Origin: CAWBQO01 sp963790965
GTDB lineage: Bacteria > Bacteroidota > Rhodothermia > Rhodothermales > DASSAV01
Length of the DNA: 64,000 nt
Direction: 5' to 3'
Assembly: GCA_963790965.1 (NCBI GenBank)
Contig: CAWBQO010000005.1
Coordinates: forward strand, 62,001-126,000
Below are positions 47,329-59,884 of this stretch, in pieces. The position numbers were made by a program, and so were the translations under genes. Position 1 is the first letter of the stretch; each line of letters begins with the position of its first letter. The notes beneath the pieces are model-generated. The model was not told where the DNA came from. It made no database searches and worked only from the letters and a program-made list of their open reading frames with translations.

Positions 47329-48492
47329 CTACCGCTCGGTGGTTTCCGGTGGCGTCGGGTTCAACACGTGATCAACCGAATCGCCATCGGTGCCGAGGGC
47401 GGCGCGGCCATCCATGTCCGTTCCCGCGATAAACGCTTCGGTGCGCAGCCGCGCCTCGTGGTCGTCGAACTGCTGCGGTGGCGACTTCATAAAGTAGGAC
47501 GAAGGCCCAATCAGCGCCCCGCCAATACCGCGATCGAGCGCCAGCTTCGCGCACCGGATGGCATCGATGACGACGCCGGCCGAGTTGGGGGAATCCCACA
47601 CTTCCAGCTTGACTTCGCACATGAGCGGCACCCCGCCGAAGGTCGTGCCTTCGAGCCGAATGTGACACCATTTTCGGTCCTCCAGCCACGGGATGTAATC
47701 GCTCGGGCCTACGTGTACGTCCTTCTCCGGAAGCGGCTCGTCAAGCTGACTCGTGACGGCGTTCGTCTTGGAAATCTTCTTGGACGTGAGCCGCTCGCGT
47801 TCGAGCATGTTCTGGAAGTCCGTGTTGCCGCCAAAATTCAGCTGATAGGTGCGGTCGAGGTGTACGCCCCGTTCTCGAAAGAGGTTGGCGAGCATTCGGT
47901 GCGTGATCGTCGCGCCGACCTGGCTCTTGATGTCGTCGCCGATGATTGGCAAACCGCGCTCGGCGAACCGCCGCTCCCATTCCGGATCGGAAGCAATGAA
48001 CGACGGAATACAGTTGACGAAAGCGCAGCCGGCTTCAAGCACCTCTTCCGCGTAGAAGCGTGTGGCTTCCTCGCTGCCAACGGGCAAGTAGGAGACGACA
48101 ATATCGGTCTGCGTGCGCCGAAGCGTCTCGGCGATGCCGACCGGTTCGGCCTCAGACTCCACGATTACCTCCGAGAGATATTTGCCGAGGCCGTCGAGCG
48201 TCGGTCCGCGGTAAACGGGCGCATCGAGTTCGGGCACATCTGCAAACCGGTACGTGTTGTTGGGCGCAGCATAGATGGCCTCCGAGAGGTCCTTCCCCAC
48301 TTTCACGGCATTCACGTCGAACGCGCAGGTAAAGACGATGTCGGCGATGCCATAGCCGCCGAGAACCGGATGCATCAGGCCGGGCAAAGGCTTACTTCCA
48401 TCTGCATCCCGGTAATAAGTCGCGCCCTGCACAAGGGAGGACGCGCAGTTGCCCGCGCCAATCAGTGCGACTCGTATTTTTCTATCGCTCAT
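47329..48492 (-). CDS. ino1: Inositol-3-phosphate synthase
   Basis: NAD-dependent enzyme that turns glucose 6-phosphate into myo-inositol 3-phosphate. The 387-residue protein fits the shorter bacterial/archaeal type. Visible motifs are VALIGAGNCASSLVQG (NAD loop), DIKSQVGATITHR and LNFGGNTDFQNM, with the catalytic lysines and metal-binding region, and SPNSAGVVIDAIRCAKLALDRG. Inositol is uncommon in bacteria and usually serves in phospholipids, osmolytes or thiols. The gene sits between a glycosidase and a histidine phosphatase on the same strand. Confidence 0.93.
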   Translation of the reverse strand: MSDRKIRVALIGAGNCASSLVQGATYYRDADGSKPLPGLMHPVLGGYGIADIVFTCAFDVNAVKVGKDLSEAIYAAPNNTYRFADVPELDAPVYRGPTLDGLGKYLSEVIVESEAEPVGIAETLRRTQTDIVVSYLPVGSEEATRFYAEEVLEAGCAFVNCIPSFIASDPEWERRFAERGLPIIGDDIKSQVGATITHRMLANLFRERGVHLDRTYQLNFGGNTDFQNMLERERLTSKKISKTNAVTSQLDEPLPEKDVHVGPSDYIPWLEDRKWCHIRLEGTTFGGVPLMCEVKLEVWDSPNSAGVVIDAIRCAKLALDRGIGGALIGPSSYFMKSPPQQFDDHEARLRTEAFIAGTDMDGRAALGTDGDSVDHVLNPTPPETTER

Positions 48493-48691
48493 TCTCTTCA
48501 GGCGATCATCCTTTCAAGCTCTTAACCGAACACCGCTGGATCGCTTACGAGCGATGGACCGGTGCCGCTCGCGGTCAATATAGCGGCAAGGAACTACAAA
48601 GCCGAAAGCCTGGATCGCGGCGGCTGTAACGATTGCGCCTTTTTGACCTTCGCGGATGGTGCCGAAGCTTCAGTTGCTCCGCTGGAGGCCT

Positions 48692-49645
48692 TTACGGCGT
48701 CGCAATGGAGCGCGTAAGGCTTCCGTCCCCGAACCGCGCCGCTGAGTCAGGGCGGTAGTAGCGGCGGGCATAGCGCGCGCAGAAGTCGGCAAACTCCTGT
48801 GGCACCTGCGGGGGACTGGTGTAGTGCGGCTCGATGCCTCGCTGCGCGGGCGTGAAGCAGAACGTGACCGTGACCTCGAAGTTGTCGAGCGCAGCCATCT
48901 GCCTGTCAAACCAGGCATCGACTTTCTGCTGATGATCGCGGTACGTGTCTGCCCACGAGATCCCCGTCCGCAGATAGGTGACGCCAAGCTTGCGCATCCA
49001 TGCGACGGCGTCGTCGAGACGGTGGTCTTCGTAATGAAACCACTGACATAGCCCCATTTCCGGCGTGTAATCGGCGAATCGATTCAGTGCGATCTTCGGC
49101 GTGCCGTCCTCCCGAAGCAGCCCCATATAGAAGTGCCGGTAGTACGAAGACCCCTCTGCTTCGCGGTGGCGCGTCGTAGCCGGCCATGCTTTGGGAAGAT
49201 CATAGAGGCTGTACCAGTGAACGCGGGGCGCATTGCCGAGCAGCAATTCAGCCGTGCGCTGCAGGCCGAAGTCTTGAACCTCCTCCGCCCCAAACGTCGA
49301 AATTCCGACTTCGGAAACCCAAACAGGCAAGTCCGTAACGGCGCGGATCTCGTTGATTTTATCCGGCCACTCGTTGATGGTCCAGTGATTCCAGTCGAGC
49401 GGAAACCCATGCACTGCGACGGCATCGAGGTGATCGAGAACGCCGTGAGACTTCATCTTCTCCATAAAAATGGGGTCGATGGGCGAGATCCCACCCAGCA
49501 CACGCGGCAAATCGGAGCACTCCGCGGCGATGGCATCGGAGGCGAGTTTGGTCATTTCGGCAAACGCCTCCCACTCCGGATCGAGTTCAAAGGCCCAGTG
49601 GGACTTGTTATTAGGCTCGTTCCAGAGCATCACCGATTCAAGCAT
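48692..49645 (-). CDS. TIM-barrel glycosidase with apparently permuted motif order
   Basis: A 317-residue soluble glycosidase-like protein, similar to proteins labelled beta-xylosidase. The acid/base WNEPN lies at residues 8-12, the nucleophile motif VSEVG near 111, and the barrel-end WYSLYD near 144. The segments that normally precede WNEPN in clan A enzymes come at the C-terminus instead: LGVTYLRTGISWADTYR around 219 and TVTFCFTPAQRG followed by PPQVPQEFADFCARYARRY around 257-300. The order thus looks like a circular permutation that starts at barrel strand 4. There is no signal peptide. It overlaps the upstream methyltransferase gene by eight bases (ATG inside its stop region), so translation is coupled. 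The substrate is unknown. Confidence 0.85.
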   Translation of the reverse strand: MLESVMLWNEPNNKSHWAFELDPEWEAFAEMTKLASDAIAAECSDLPRVLGGISPIDPIFMEKMKSHGVLDHLDAVAVHGFPLDWNHWTINEWPDKINEIRAVTDLPVWVSEVGISTFGAEEVQDFGLQRTAELLLGNAPRVHWYSLYDLPKAWPATTRHREAEGSSYYRHFYMGLLREDGTPKIALNRFADYTPEMGLCQWFHYEDHRLDDAVAWMRKLGVTYLRTGISWADTYRDHQQKVDAWFDRQMAALDNFEVTVTFCFTPAQRGIEPHYTSPPQVPQEFADFCARYARRYYRPDSAARFGDGSLTRSIATP

Positions 49646-50423
49646 GGGTTTGCAGAGGTTCCGTTAAGACGACGTCGAGGGGTTTGTTGTAGCTGATCGA
49701 CTTACGGCAAATGTAAACCTCTGTTTCCGGATGGGCTTCAATGGCAAATCCGGAACTGCGTAGCATGGCCTCGGCGCATGCGCGGTTTGGAATCCACCAG
49801 TTCGTGGGATCCCCAGAGTACTGCTGCTCTATGAAGTGAAGCTTAGGATAAGCTTCCTCGCTAAAGTGCGCCTTTTCCTCGAAATCATAATCCTCGCGAA
49901 CGTCCAGCACTTCCCTGCTGCCGCGCTGCATGGACTGGAAGAGCAGATAATCTGAGGCGACGTGTTCGTGTATGAGGTCGAGGGCGAGCAGTGGATACCG
50001 AAGGTGGTAGAGCACGCCCATAAAGATCACGAGGTCGAACTTTTCTCCCAGTTCCGCCAGGTTATAGACGGAGAGGTTCCGAAACTCGATCTCCTCGCCG
50101 GCGACCTCTGCGGCAAAGCGGGCCTGTGCAAGATACCGGTCATCCGAGTCGATGCCAAGCACCCGGGCGGCCCCTCTGCGCTTCATCTCCAGCGAGTAAA
50201 ACCCCGCGTTGCACCCGATGTCGAGCACACTCATGCCCGACAAGTCTTGCGGAATCGCGTTCGCGAAACGCCTCCACTTATACCCGGGGTAGTTGCCGAG
50301 GAAGTGATGCGGAGCCGTCCAGACGCCCCCGAGGTTAAGGTTGTGGAACCAGGGGCCGAGCGCGTCGATGCGGCGCTGGATGGTTTCGGTCGACAGACTC
50401 CTTTCGGATAAGGTGGAGGGCAT
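49638..50423 (-). CDS. SAM-dependent methyltransferase (TIGR04290-like)
   Basis: A 261-residue class I methyltransferase. The SAM site is VLDIGCNAGFYSLEMKRRG (residues about 66-84), followed by VLGIDSDDRYLAQA and the DLVIFMGVLYHLRYPLLAL motif. The N-terminal LGPWFHNLNLGGVWTAPHHFLGNYP and later GDPTNWWIPN match a CmoB-related group that I recall as TIGR04290, found next to glycosidase genes like the one here. CmoB itself modifies tRNA with carboxy-SAM, but that identity is not supported. It leads a four-gene operon with the glycosidase, ino1 and the phosphatase. Confidence 0.88.
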   Translation of the reverse strand: MPSTLSERSLSTETIQRRIDALGPWFHNLNLGGVWTAPHHFLGNYPGYKWRRFANAIPQDLSGMSVLDIGCNAGFYSLEMKRRGAARVLGIDSDDRYLAQARFAAEVAGEEIEFRNLSVYNLAELGEKFDLVIFMGVLYHLRYPLLALDLIHEHVASDYLLFQSMQRGSREVLDVREDYDFEEKAHFSEEAYPKLHFIEQQYSGDPTNWWIPNRACAEAMLRSSGFAIEAHPETEVYICRKSISYNKPLDVVLTEPLQTHA

Positions 50424-51113
50424 AGGGCGGAAGGCAGAACGCTTGTTTCTCTCGTAACGGTGCGCCCCGATGGCACGGGTGCTGCATTTTCAAGAGGAGT
50501 AGAGTACATGCCCGGTGCGCAGGATACAACCGTGCGGCTGTAAACAAAGCGTAACCGCCTGCAGCAGTGCTGCCGGCATGCCCGCACGATAGCCATTGCG
50601 ACGGTACGATGGGTGGGGTACTCGCCCCCTGGCTTTTGTAGTTGGGCAGCTTATCGTGTGCTGTAGACGGGTTTTGCAAACGAGTTTTCCGTACTCGCAC
50701 CCCGGCGTGCCGCAAGATGAGCCGTGCCGCCGCCGCCGCGCCGGCGTTGCGCGAGTTTCCTAGCTTTAACGATCCCTGCAAGTAGCGCCCGATTCATGCG
50801 CTTGATCCTCCACCGAAAAATGTGAGGCAAGTCGACAGGATCGGGATCGTACCAGGTCCAACTGTCATGGACGACCTGGTGGTAATTATGGCCGAGATGA
50901 AGGGTGCGCCGGACGCCCCGTGGGACACGCATACAGCATTTAGTGCCAGTTCGCTTTCTACCCGGGTGAAGCTATATGCACGGCTGCGGTCTTCCGATCC
51001 GAGCAGACATTGTCAGCGTGCCCATCGCTCACCGAGGGTGGGATATGCGCGACAACACCCGCCGAGTTTCTGCAGGTGACGCCTTGCCTCGCCATACCGT
51101 CATGCCTCTGTGC
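50424..51113. other. Intergenic region with possible gene relic
   Basis: About 690 bases without a convincing gene. On the minus strand, bases 50651-50932 encode an open frame whose first half contains HLGHNYHQVVHDSWTWYDPD. The histidine spacing and the WYDPDP segment recall the C-terminal end of fatty-acid desaturases. No upstream part of such an enzyme is visible, so it may be a relic or chance. The operon promoter for the methyltransferase should also lie here. Confidence 0.4.
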
Positions 51114-51902
51114 TCACAGCTTGTTAAAAGCAGCTTCAAGTGTCGCTTTCATTCTCTTCTTCTCTACCTCCGGATCTGCTTTCTGCAGGTACTCTACTGC
51201 TGCGAGATCGTCACCTCGTTTGCGGTTCTGGCGCGGTTCTAAAGCCTCAATTAAAATCGCTTCAAGCGCAGGGATGAGTTTAGCGGCAGCGAACGAAGAG
51301 GGAAGTTCTTCAAGCTGCCCCCCTTCCGATACCGGTAGTAGGCCGAACCAAGAGAACCGATTCCATCTTGCCGACATGCGATCCATCGTGTGCTCGAATA
51401 GTCTTATCCCGAGCGGGCGGTCAGTTGTACGGCCAACATAAATGACCTCCCTGCCGTCATACAGAAGGTATACACCGAGTTGCTTATAAAAATCGACGGG
51501 CGTAGCACCAATGCCTTGCATGCCGAGCAGCTTGGGCGATGCGGTCCATTCGACCGCGTCTTTCTGCCAGAACATGCCGAAAGAGCTGACGATCTCGTAC
51601 TGCTCCTCTGAATCCTCTGATTCGGCCACTTCCGGCGTAAGCCTGCCCGGTGTCGGCAAGATTGCCGTTTTGTCGCGAAGTGAATAAACGCCTTTCCCCA
51701 TGCGGACATAAGGCGAGGCATCCTCGTCGTGTTTGAGCGAGCTTGAAATCTGGGCATTCACCGTGGCGGCGGGAGTAGCACCCAGCGTCTTTCGATATCC
51801 CTCTGAAATAATACGCTCGGTTATGTCGTTATAGTGTAGCGCCACGGATGAGGCGGCGAGCCCTTTGTAAATGGCTTCTCGCCAGGTCGATTGCGAAGGC
51901 AT
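51114..51902 (-). CDS. HARE-HTH domain fused to GIY-YIG nuclease domain
   Basis: A 262-residue protein with two recognisable parts. Residues 1-76 form a HARE-HTH winged helix (WREAIYKGLAAS...LHYNDITERIISEGYRK; VRMGKGVYSLR), a domain found in chromatin proteins and restriction enzymes. Residues about 140-240 form a GIY-YIG nuclease. GVYLLYDGREVIYVGRT carries both tyrosine motifs, an arginine follows in LGIRLFEHT, the catalytic glutamate is expected in LEAILIEAL and the asparagine in PRQNRKRGD. An acidic linker joins them. Such a fusion would recognise and cut particular DNA, possibly modified DNA. No methylase is adjacent. The ATG at 51902 is preferred over one sixteen codons upstream. It lies just downstream of the rRNA operon. 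Confidence 0.82.
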   Translation of the reverse strand: MPSQSTWREAIYKGLAASSVALHYNDITERIISEGYRKTLGATPAATVNAQISSSLKHDEDASPYVRMGKGVYSLRDKTAILPTPGRLTPEVAESEDSEEQYEIVSSFGMFWQKDAVEWTASPKLLGMQGIGATPVDFYKQLGVYLLYDGREVIYVGRTTDRPLGIRLFEHTMDRMSARWNRFSWFGLLPVSEGGQLEELPSSFAAAKLIPALEAILIEALEPRQNRKRGDDLAAVEYLQKADPEVEKKRMKATLEAAFNKL

Positions 51903-52026
51903 GGTGACGGCAGGGTTCGTTCTGCAGAATTTATGGTGATTTGGGGTCACAAACTGACGCTTCGCTCCAAGATCCCTTCCCCGCCTCCCTCATCTCCACC
52001 AGCTTATAGGATCTCATAAACGCACG

Positions 52027-52060
52027 AAAGGCCCCGTCTCCGATGAGGAGCGGGGCCTTT
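52027..52060 (-). terminator. Terminator of the rRNA operon
   Basis: On the minus strand AAAGGCCCCG and CGGGGCCTTT form a 10-bp stem with a 14-base loop, ending in TTT, about 15 bases past the 5S gene. On the plus strand it is equally symmetrical. Confidence 0.85.
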
Positions 52061-52074
52061 GGTGTGAAGGTAAC

Positions 52075-52187
52075 TTGGCGGCGACCTACTCTCCCACCCT
52101 TAGAAGGGCAGTACCATCGGCGCTGCGGGGCTTAACGGATCTGTTCGGAATGGGAAGAGGTGTACCCCCCGCGCTATAGCCACCAAG
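52075..52187 (-). rRNA. rrf: 5S ribosomal RNA
   Basis: About 112 bases. The conserved CCATTCCGAACAGATCCGTTAAG loop region is recognisable on the minus strand, as are the complementary ends TTGGTGGC and GCCGCCAA. It follows 23S in the usual order with a gap of about 185 bases. Confidence 0.95.
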
Positions 52188-52372
52188 AACTCGTGCTCCG
52201 GAGGCGCGCTCCGGAGAAGCTTGTCATGTCGTGATTCCGCGGCAAAGGAAAGGAGCCTTGGCGGCACCGCCTGCGCGTGTTCTAATAGATAAGGAGTTGT
52301 CTGTTTTTGTCGTACCACCTTGCCGGCGCCCGTTGCGGCCGGGGGTGGATACAGGTAAAAAGATCAGACTTC

Positions 52373-55345
<2,973 letters not shown>

Positions 55346-55460
55346 CGGTAGACTTGCCCATCACTCCCTTGCGGGCGCGCGGACAGAGTCCACCACTCGG
55401 TGGCTTTTCCCGACTAGGTCGCGGACTAGACCTTTTTACTTTTCTACTTCTACAATGAGT

Positions 55461-55481
55461 CGCTACAGTCTGTCAAAGAAC
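55461..55481 (-). promoter_or_regulatory. boxA-like antitermination site, 16S-23S spacer
   Basis: On the minus strand GTTCTTTGACAGACTGTAGC. It closely matches the site at 57638-57658 before 16S, so the pair probably recruits NusB-S10 and Nus factors to the rRNA transcript. Confidence 0.65.
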
Positions 55482-55607
55482 ATGTGTTCTTTCTTCGAAC
55501 AAAATATCTTCGGGATCCTATCCCTGTAGGAGCTAGCCGGATTCAAGAACCGGCGACCCTCCCGATTCCCATCGGGATGCTCTGGCCGCCGCCAGCTATC
55601 CACCCTG

Positions 55608-55680
55608 TGGAGCTACGGGGATTCGAACCCCGGACCCCCTGCTTGCAAGGCAGGTGCTCTACCAACTGAGCTATAGCCCC
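55608..55680 (-). tRNA. tRNA-Ala (TGC), rRNA spacer
   Basis: A 73-base cloverleaf. The acceptor arms GGGGCTA and TAGCTCC pair with one G-T. The anticodon arm CCTGC/GCAGG holds CTTGCAA, anticodon TGC. It differs from tRNA-Ala (GGC) at 41592-41664 mainly in the anticodon and T arms. Confidence 0.97.
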
Positions 55681-55715
55681 CCGACTTCTCCCGAACTCGC
55701 CGGGAGCGATCTGGG

Positions 55716-55789
<74 letters not shown>

Positions 55790-55949
55790 CGAAGGCTCTG
55801 CCGGGCAGCTTCCCGCCCCGCACATCCGCTCAGGCGGCCGGCTCGCATTCCCGAGATACTCTCGGAACCAGGGCTGCCCCTGGGTAATCAACAAATCGCA
55901 CAGCGAGAAACCGGACGAGTCCAGTTGGAGAGATAACGACACGCATCTC

Positions 55950-57475
<1,526 letters not shown>

Positions 57476-58216
57476 AATGGAAAGCTGATTCGAAACTGAT
57501 ACCGTGATCCCTCACAGCACCAATCTCCCTTCCACTGCTAAGCCCCGTTACAGGCTCGCAGCGGCTCTCTCTACCAATTCCTATGGTCCCAAAACATCCC
57601 TAAAGATGCCGGAACCGAATCGACAAGGACTCGCTATGCTTCCAGTCTTTCAAAGAACTCCGCCTCCCTCTATCTCTACTCGCAAAGGGGACGTTTGCTT
57701 GGCTGCTGTCCGAAGACCGCGTCGCCGTTGCAGGAGAGCTTACACGAAGAGCCTCGATGGTGAGTTCCGAACTTTTTTCCAGTTCATTTTCTCTTCATCA
57801 ATGCCGCTCGCGTGCAGATCAAAACGATCTACCCCAGCTCCCAAGAAGTCAACCAACCTAAGCCTCTCGTCGAGACTTACCCGCCCACTTTCTGAGCAAG
57901 GAGCGCTTAGACACAGCCTCCTCCAAACGGGTTTCCGTGCCGGGGAAGTTTCATCATCTCTTGATAATGCGGGTCCGCGCGCCCCCTCCCGGCCGCAGCT
58001 CTACGCAATCTCCCTCACTCCCGTCAACATTGGACGAGTGCACCTACGGATCAGGCGAGGAATATACGTGCGAGTCGATGCCGCAGTGCGGGGGTGCTTC
58101 TGAACAACAGGGGGGCGGCACCGCCGCGTATCCCACCCCAAGCCATGTTCAGAGGGGAACAGCGGTGACAAAGGGGGCGTAACGCCCGCGCCGCTTTCTT
58201 CAAGGAAGCAGCACCG
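57476..58216. other. rRNA leader and promoter region
   Basis: About 740 bases between 16S (minus) and tRNA-Met (plus). It holds the boxA-like site at 57638-57658. On the minus strand TTGACG (58022-58027) with GTAGAG 17 bases later is a weak candidate for the rRNA promoter; TTGACT at 57847-57852 is another. Open frames here are Pro/Ser/Arg-rich and not coding. Confidence 0.5.
57638..57658 (-). promoter_or_regulatory. boxA-like antitermination site, rRNA leader
   Basis: On the minus strand GTTCTTTGAAAGACTGGAAG, about 160 bases upstream of mature 16S. It is nearly the same as the spacer site at 55461-55481, which supports a shared antitermination role. Confidence 0.65.
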
Positions 58217-58289
58217 GGGCCCGTAGCTCAGCGGTCAGAGCAGTCGACTCATAATCGATTGGTCGCAGGTTCAAACCCTGCCGGGCCCA
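58217..58289 (+). tRNA. tRNA-Met (CAT)
   Basis: A 73-base cloverleaf. The acceptor arms GGGCCCG and CGGGCCC are fully paired. The anticodon loop CTCATAA gives CAT, and the T arm is GCAGG-TTCAAAC-CCTGC. The paired first acceptor position indicates an elongator-type tRNA rather than the initiator; tRNA-Ile2 with a modified C34 is an alternative. Confidence 0.93.
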
Positions 58290-58313
58290 CCGGCAAAATT
58301 GCCCTCAGAATAG

Positions 58314-58340
58314 CCTTAAAGGCCGTTTTAAGGGTTTTTT
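58314..58340 (+). terminator. Terminator after tRNA-Met
   Basis: CCTTAAA pairs with TTTAAGG around a 5-base loop and is followed by GTTTTTT, 25 bases after the tRNA. Confidence 0.8.
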
Positions 58341-59001
58341 ATTGTCCATGCTGCATATGCTCCATGCAAATACAAGCAGGTTGGAAATGCAGGTTCGTGC
58401 AACGCCGTGAAGCAACTTCGGAAATATATCGAAAACGTGTATATTAGAGTTAGACAGCTCTAACGGTACGCTCTTCCCGGTATTCTGAGGCTACTTCGGA
58501 AACGGGAGATCAATCAGCCGAACGCCCGCTTGGTGGCGGCGGTCATTACGTCCGGCGCAAGGTGGCTGTAGCGCTGCGTCACCCCTTTTGCGCTGTGTCA
58601 TACTCCACCCCAGCCGCACATCGCAGATTTCGTCGTCTCGACGTCCTATTCCGCGACTCATCGCCGAATTCGCCGACCCGGGCGCAGCCGAGGAGGCGCG
58701 TCGGAGGCCTTCAATATATTTCCGGGGGTGCCGCGCGGCGCGCGTTTGTCCGGCGACCGTTGCTACAGGCGTGTAGCGAGCAACTCGAGCGGCTGCACGT
58801 CCTTTCCGAGCGCCCGTCCCAGGCGGAAGAAGAGGCTGTTCCCGGCTATCCTCACTGCAGGGCCGCACACTGGCAGCCGCAAACTATCGGTAGCCCCACG
58901 CCAACCTCCTCTGCCGGTGCGCATCGCCGGATGAACGTGCGGGTGGGAACAGTTCCGCCGGTCGACCTGCTCGGCAGAGTGCGGCTTTGGCGTGCCTGGC
59001 T
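58341..59001. other. Degenerate region after tRNA-Met
   Basis: Apart from the recombinase relic no gene can be supported. Frames of 125 and 164 residues on opposite strands have poor composition and overlap the relic in other frames. A 53-residue minus-strand frame (start near 58923, ending FRLGRALGKDVQPLELLATRL) may be a further fragment. No second copy of the tRNA-Met 3' end is seen, so no attachment repeat can be named. Confidence 0.45.
58514..58604 (-). pseudogene. Tyrosine recombinase remnant, catalytic C-terminal end
   Basis: On the minus strand the frame ending at the TGA at 58514 reads HSAKGVTQRYSHLAPDV and then MTAATKRAFG. This matches the end of phage-type integrases: the box II histidine, five residues, Thr, and the catalytic tyrosine in QRYSHL. 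The codon before the histidine is TGA where LGH would have glycine, and upstream no frame continues the family. It is therefore a short relic of an integrase, 225 bases from the end of tRNA-Met. Confidence 0.75.
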
Positions 59002-59533
59002 CTATGACCCAGATCGACCTACAAAAACGTCTCTGCCGGTCGCATTGTCGCGGTAGATGTCCAGTCCGTTTCGCGGCGGAGAAACGTCATCTGATCTGCC
59101 ATACCCTCGGGCTCTACGAAGGTGTGTTCGGACGAGATCGAGTCCTCAAAAGACCAACCGTCCGGCGTCATCAGCCTCCTCTTGGATGTATCCTTCAACC
59201 GGCGCGCCGACACCTTCCTCTCGTCGCCGCCATGCAGCCCAACTTGGCCGAACTCGAGCCACTTGCATGGAGCCGTGATGCCTTTGCGTTGGTCAACCAC
59301 AACCATGTCGATGGCCTCACCATCGCGCAGATAGGTCAGGCCGTACGACTCCAAACGGGATAAGTACTGCCGAACGTCGAGCGGATTCATGAATCCAACA
59401 CGGCAAACTCGCCGTCTGCGCAGAGCGTGTTGTTCGGACAGTCGTTCATGAACTGCTCTGCACCACCAGGATAGTGCTCCACGATAGCGTCGGCTCGGAT
59501 TACAACCGAGAGTGCTTCGATCAGTACAGGCAT
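59002..59533 (-). pseudogene. Hypothetical gene broken by two frameshifts
   Basis: Starting at the ATG at 59533, the frame reads PVLIEALSVVIRADAIVEHY and continues to CADGEFAVLDS, where it stops at a TGA overlapping the next ATG. The protein continues in another frame, RVGFMNPLDVRQYLSRLESY, through WLEFGQVGL and TPDGWSFEDSISSEH. Near 59070 it slips again; the better ending is NGLDIYRDNATGRDVFVGR with a stop at 59002. Both breaks are repaired by adding one base, near 59402 and 59072. The result is a coherent protein of about 176 residues that I cannot assign to a named family. The two breaks suggest decay; sequencing error is the alternative. Confidence 0.65.
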
Positions 59534-59884
59534 AGCGCTTTGATAAAGGAAGATGATATGGTCCAGCCTTCCAAGCTCTTCTACCTCGTACTATCGGCAC
59601 AACCTGTCTGTGTATAATGGTAGCCTCGTTTAATCTCACAGGAAACATGGAAGGGCGATCAGACGCCGTGCTAACTGCGCCATAGGATCTTGATCGCGCC
59701 AAACGTAATCCGTATACTCGTTTAACGGACTATCCGTATGCCCCCGCCGGCCGCCCTCCTGCACTTCTTTCAGCGGCCGCATACCTGCCGGCACACAGTC
59801 CCTTGCTCCCTGACCTCGCGGGATCCTCCGCTCGCGCTGCAGGCCTCGTGGCGGCAGCCGATTTACGGTACATGGCGATCACCC
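59534..59884. other. Leader and promoter region of the PP2C gene
   Basis: About 350 bases that hold the promoter at 59690-59718 and a leader of about 160 bases. The PP2C frame is open back to 59738, but the added residues are Pro/His/Arg-rich and precede the FHA domain without homology. A TATAAT at 59611-59616 has no matching -35. Confidence 0.55.
59690..59718 (+). promoter_or_regulatory. Sigma70-type promoter of the FHA-GAF-PP2C gene
   Basis: TTGATC at 59690-59695 and TATACT at 59713-59718 are spaced by 17 bases. Transcription would start near 59725, giving a 160-base leader if translation begins at 59885, or a very short one if it begins at 59738. Confidence 0.65.

Noticed and set aside
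57504..58103. 199-residue frame upstream of 16S
   Set aside because: Composition is Pro/Ser/Arg-rich and it covers the rRNA leader with its boxA-like site.
58562..59056. 164-residue plus-strand frame
   Set aside because: It lies opposite the recombinase relic and the broken gene and shows no protein-like features.
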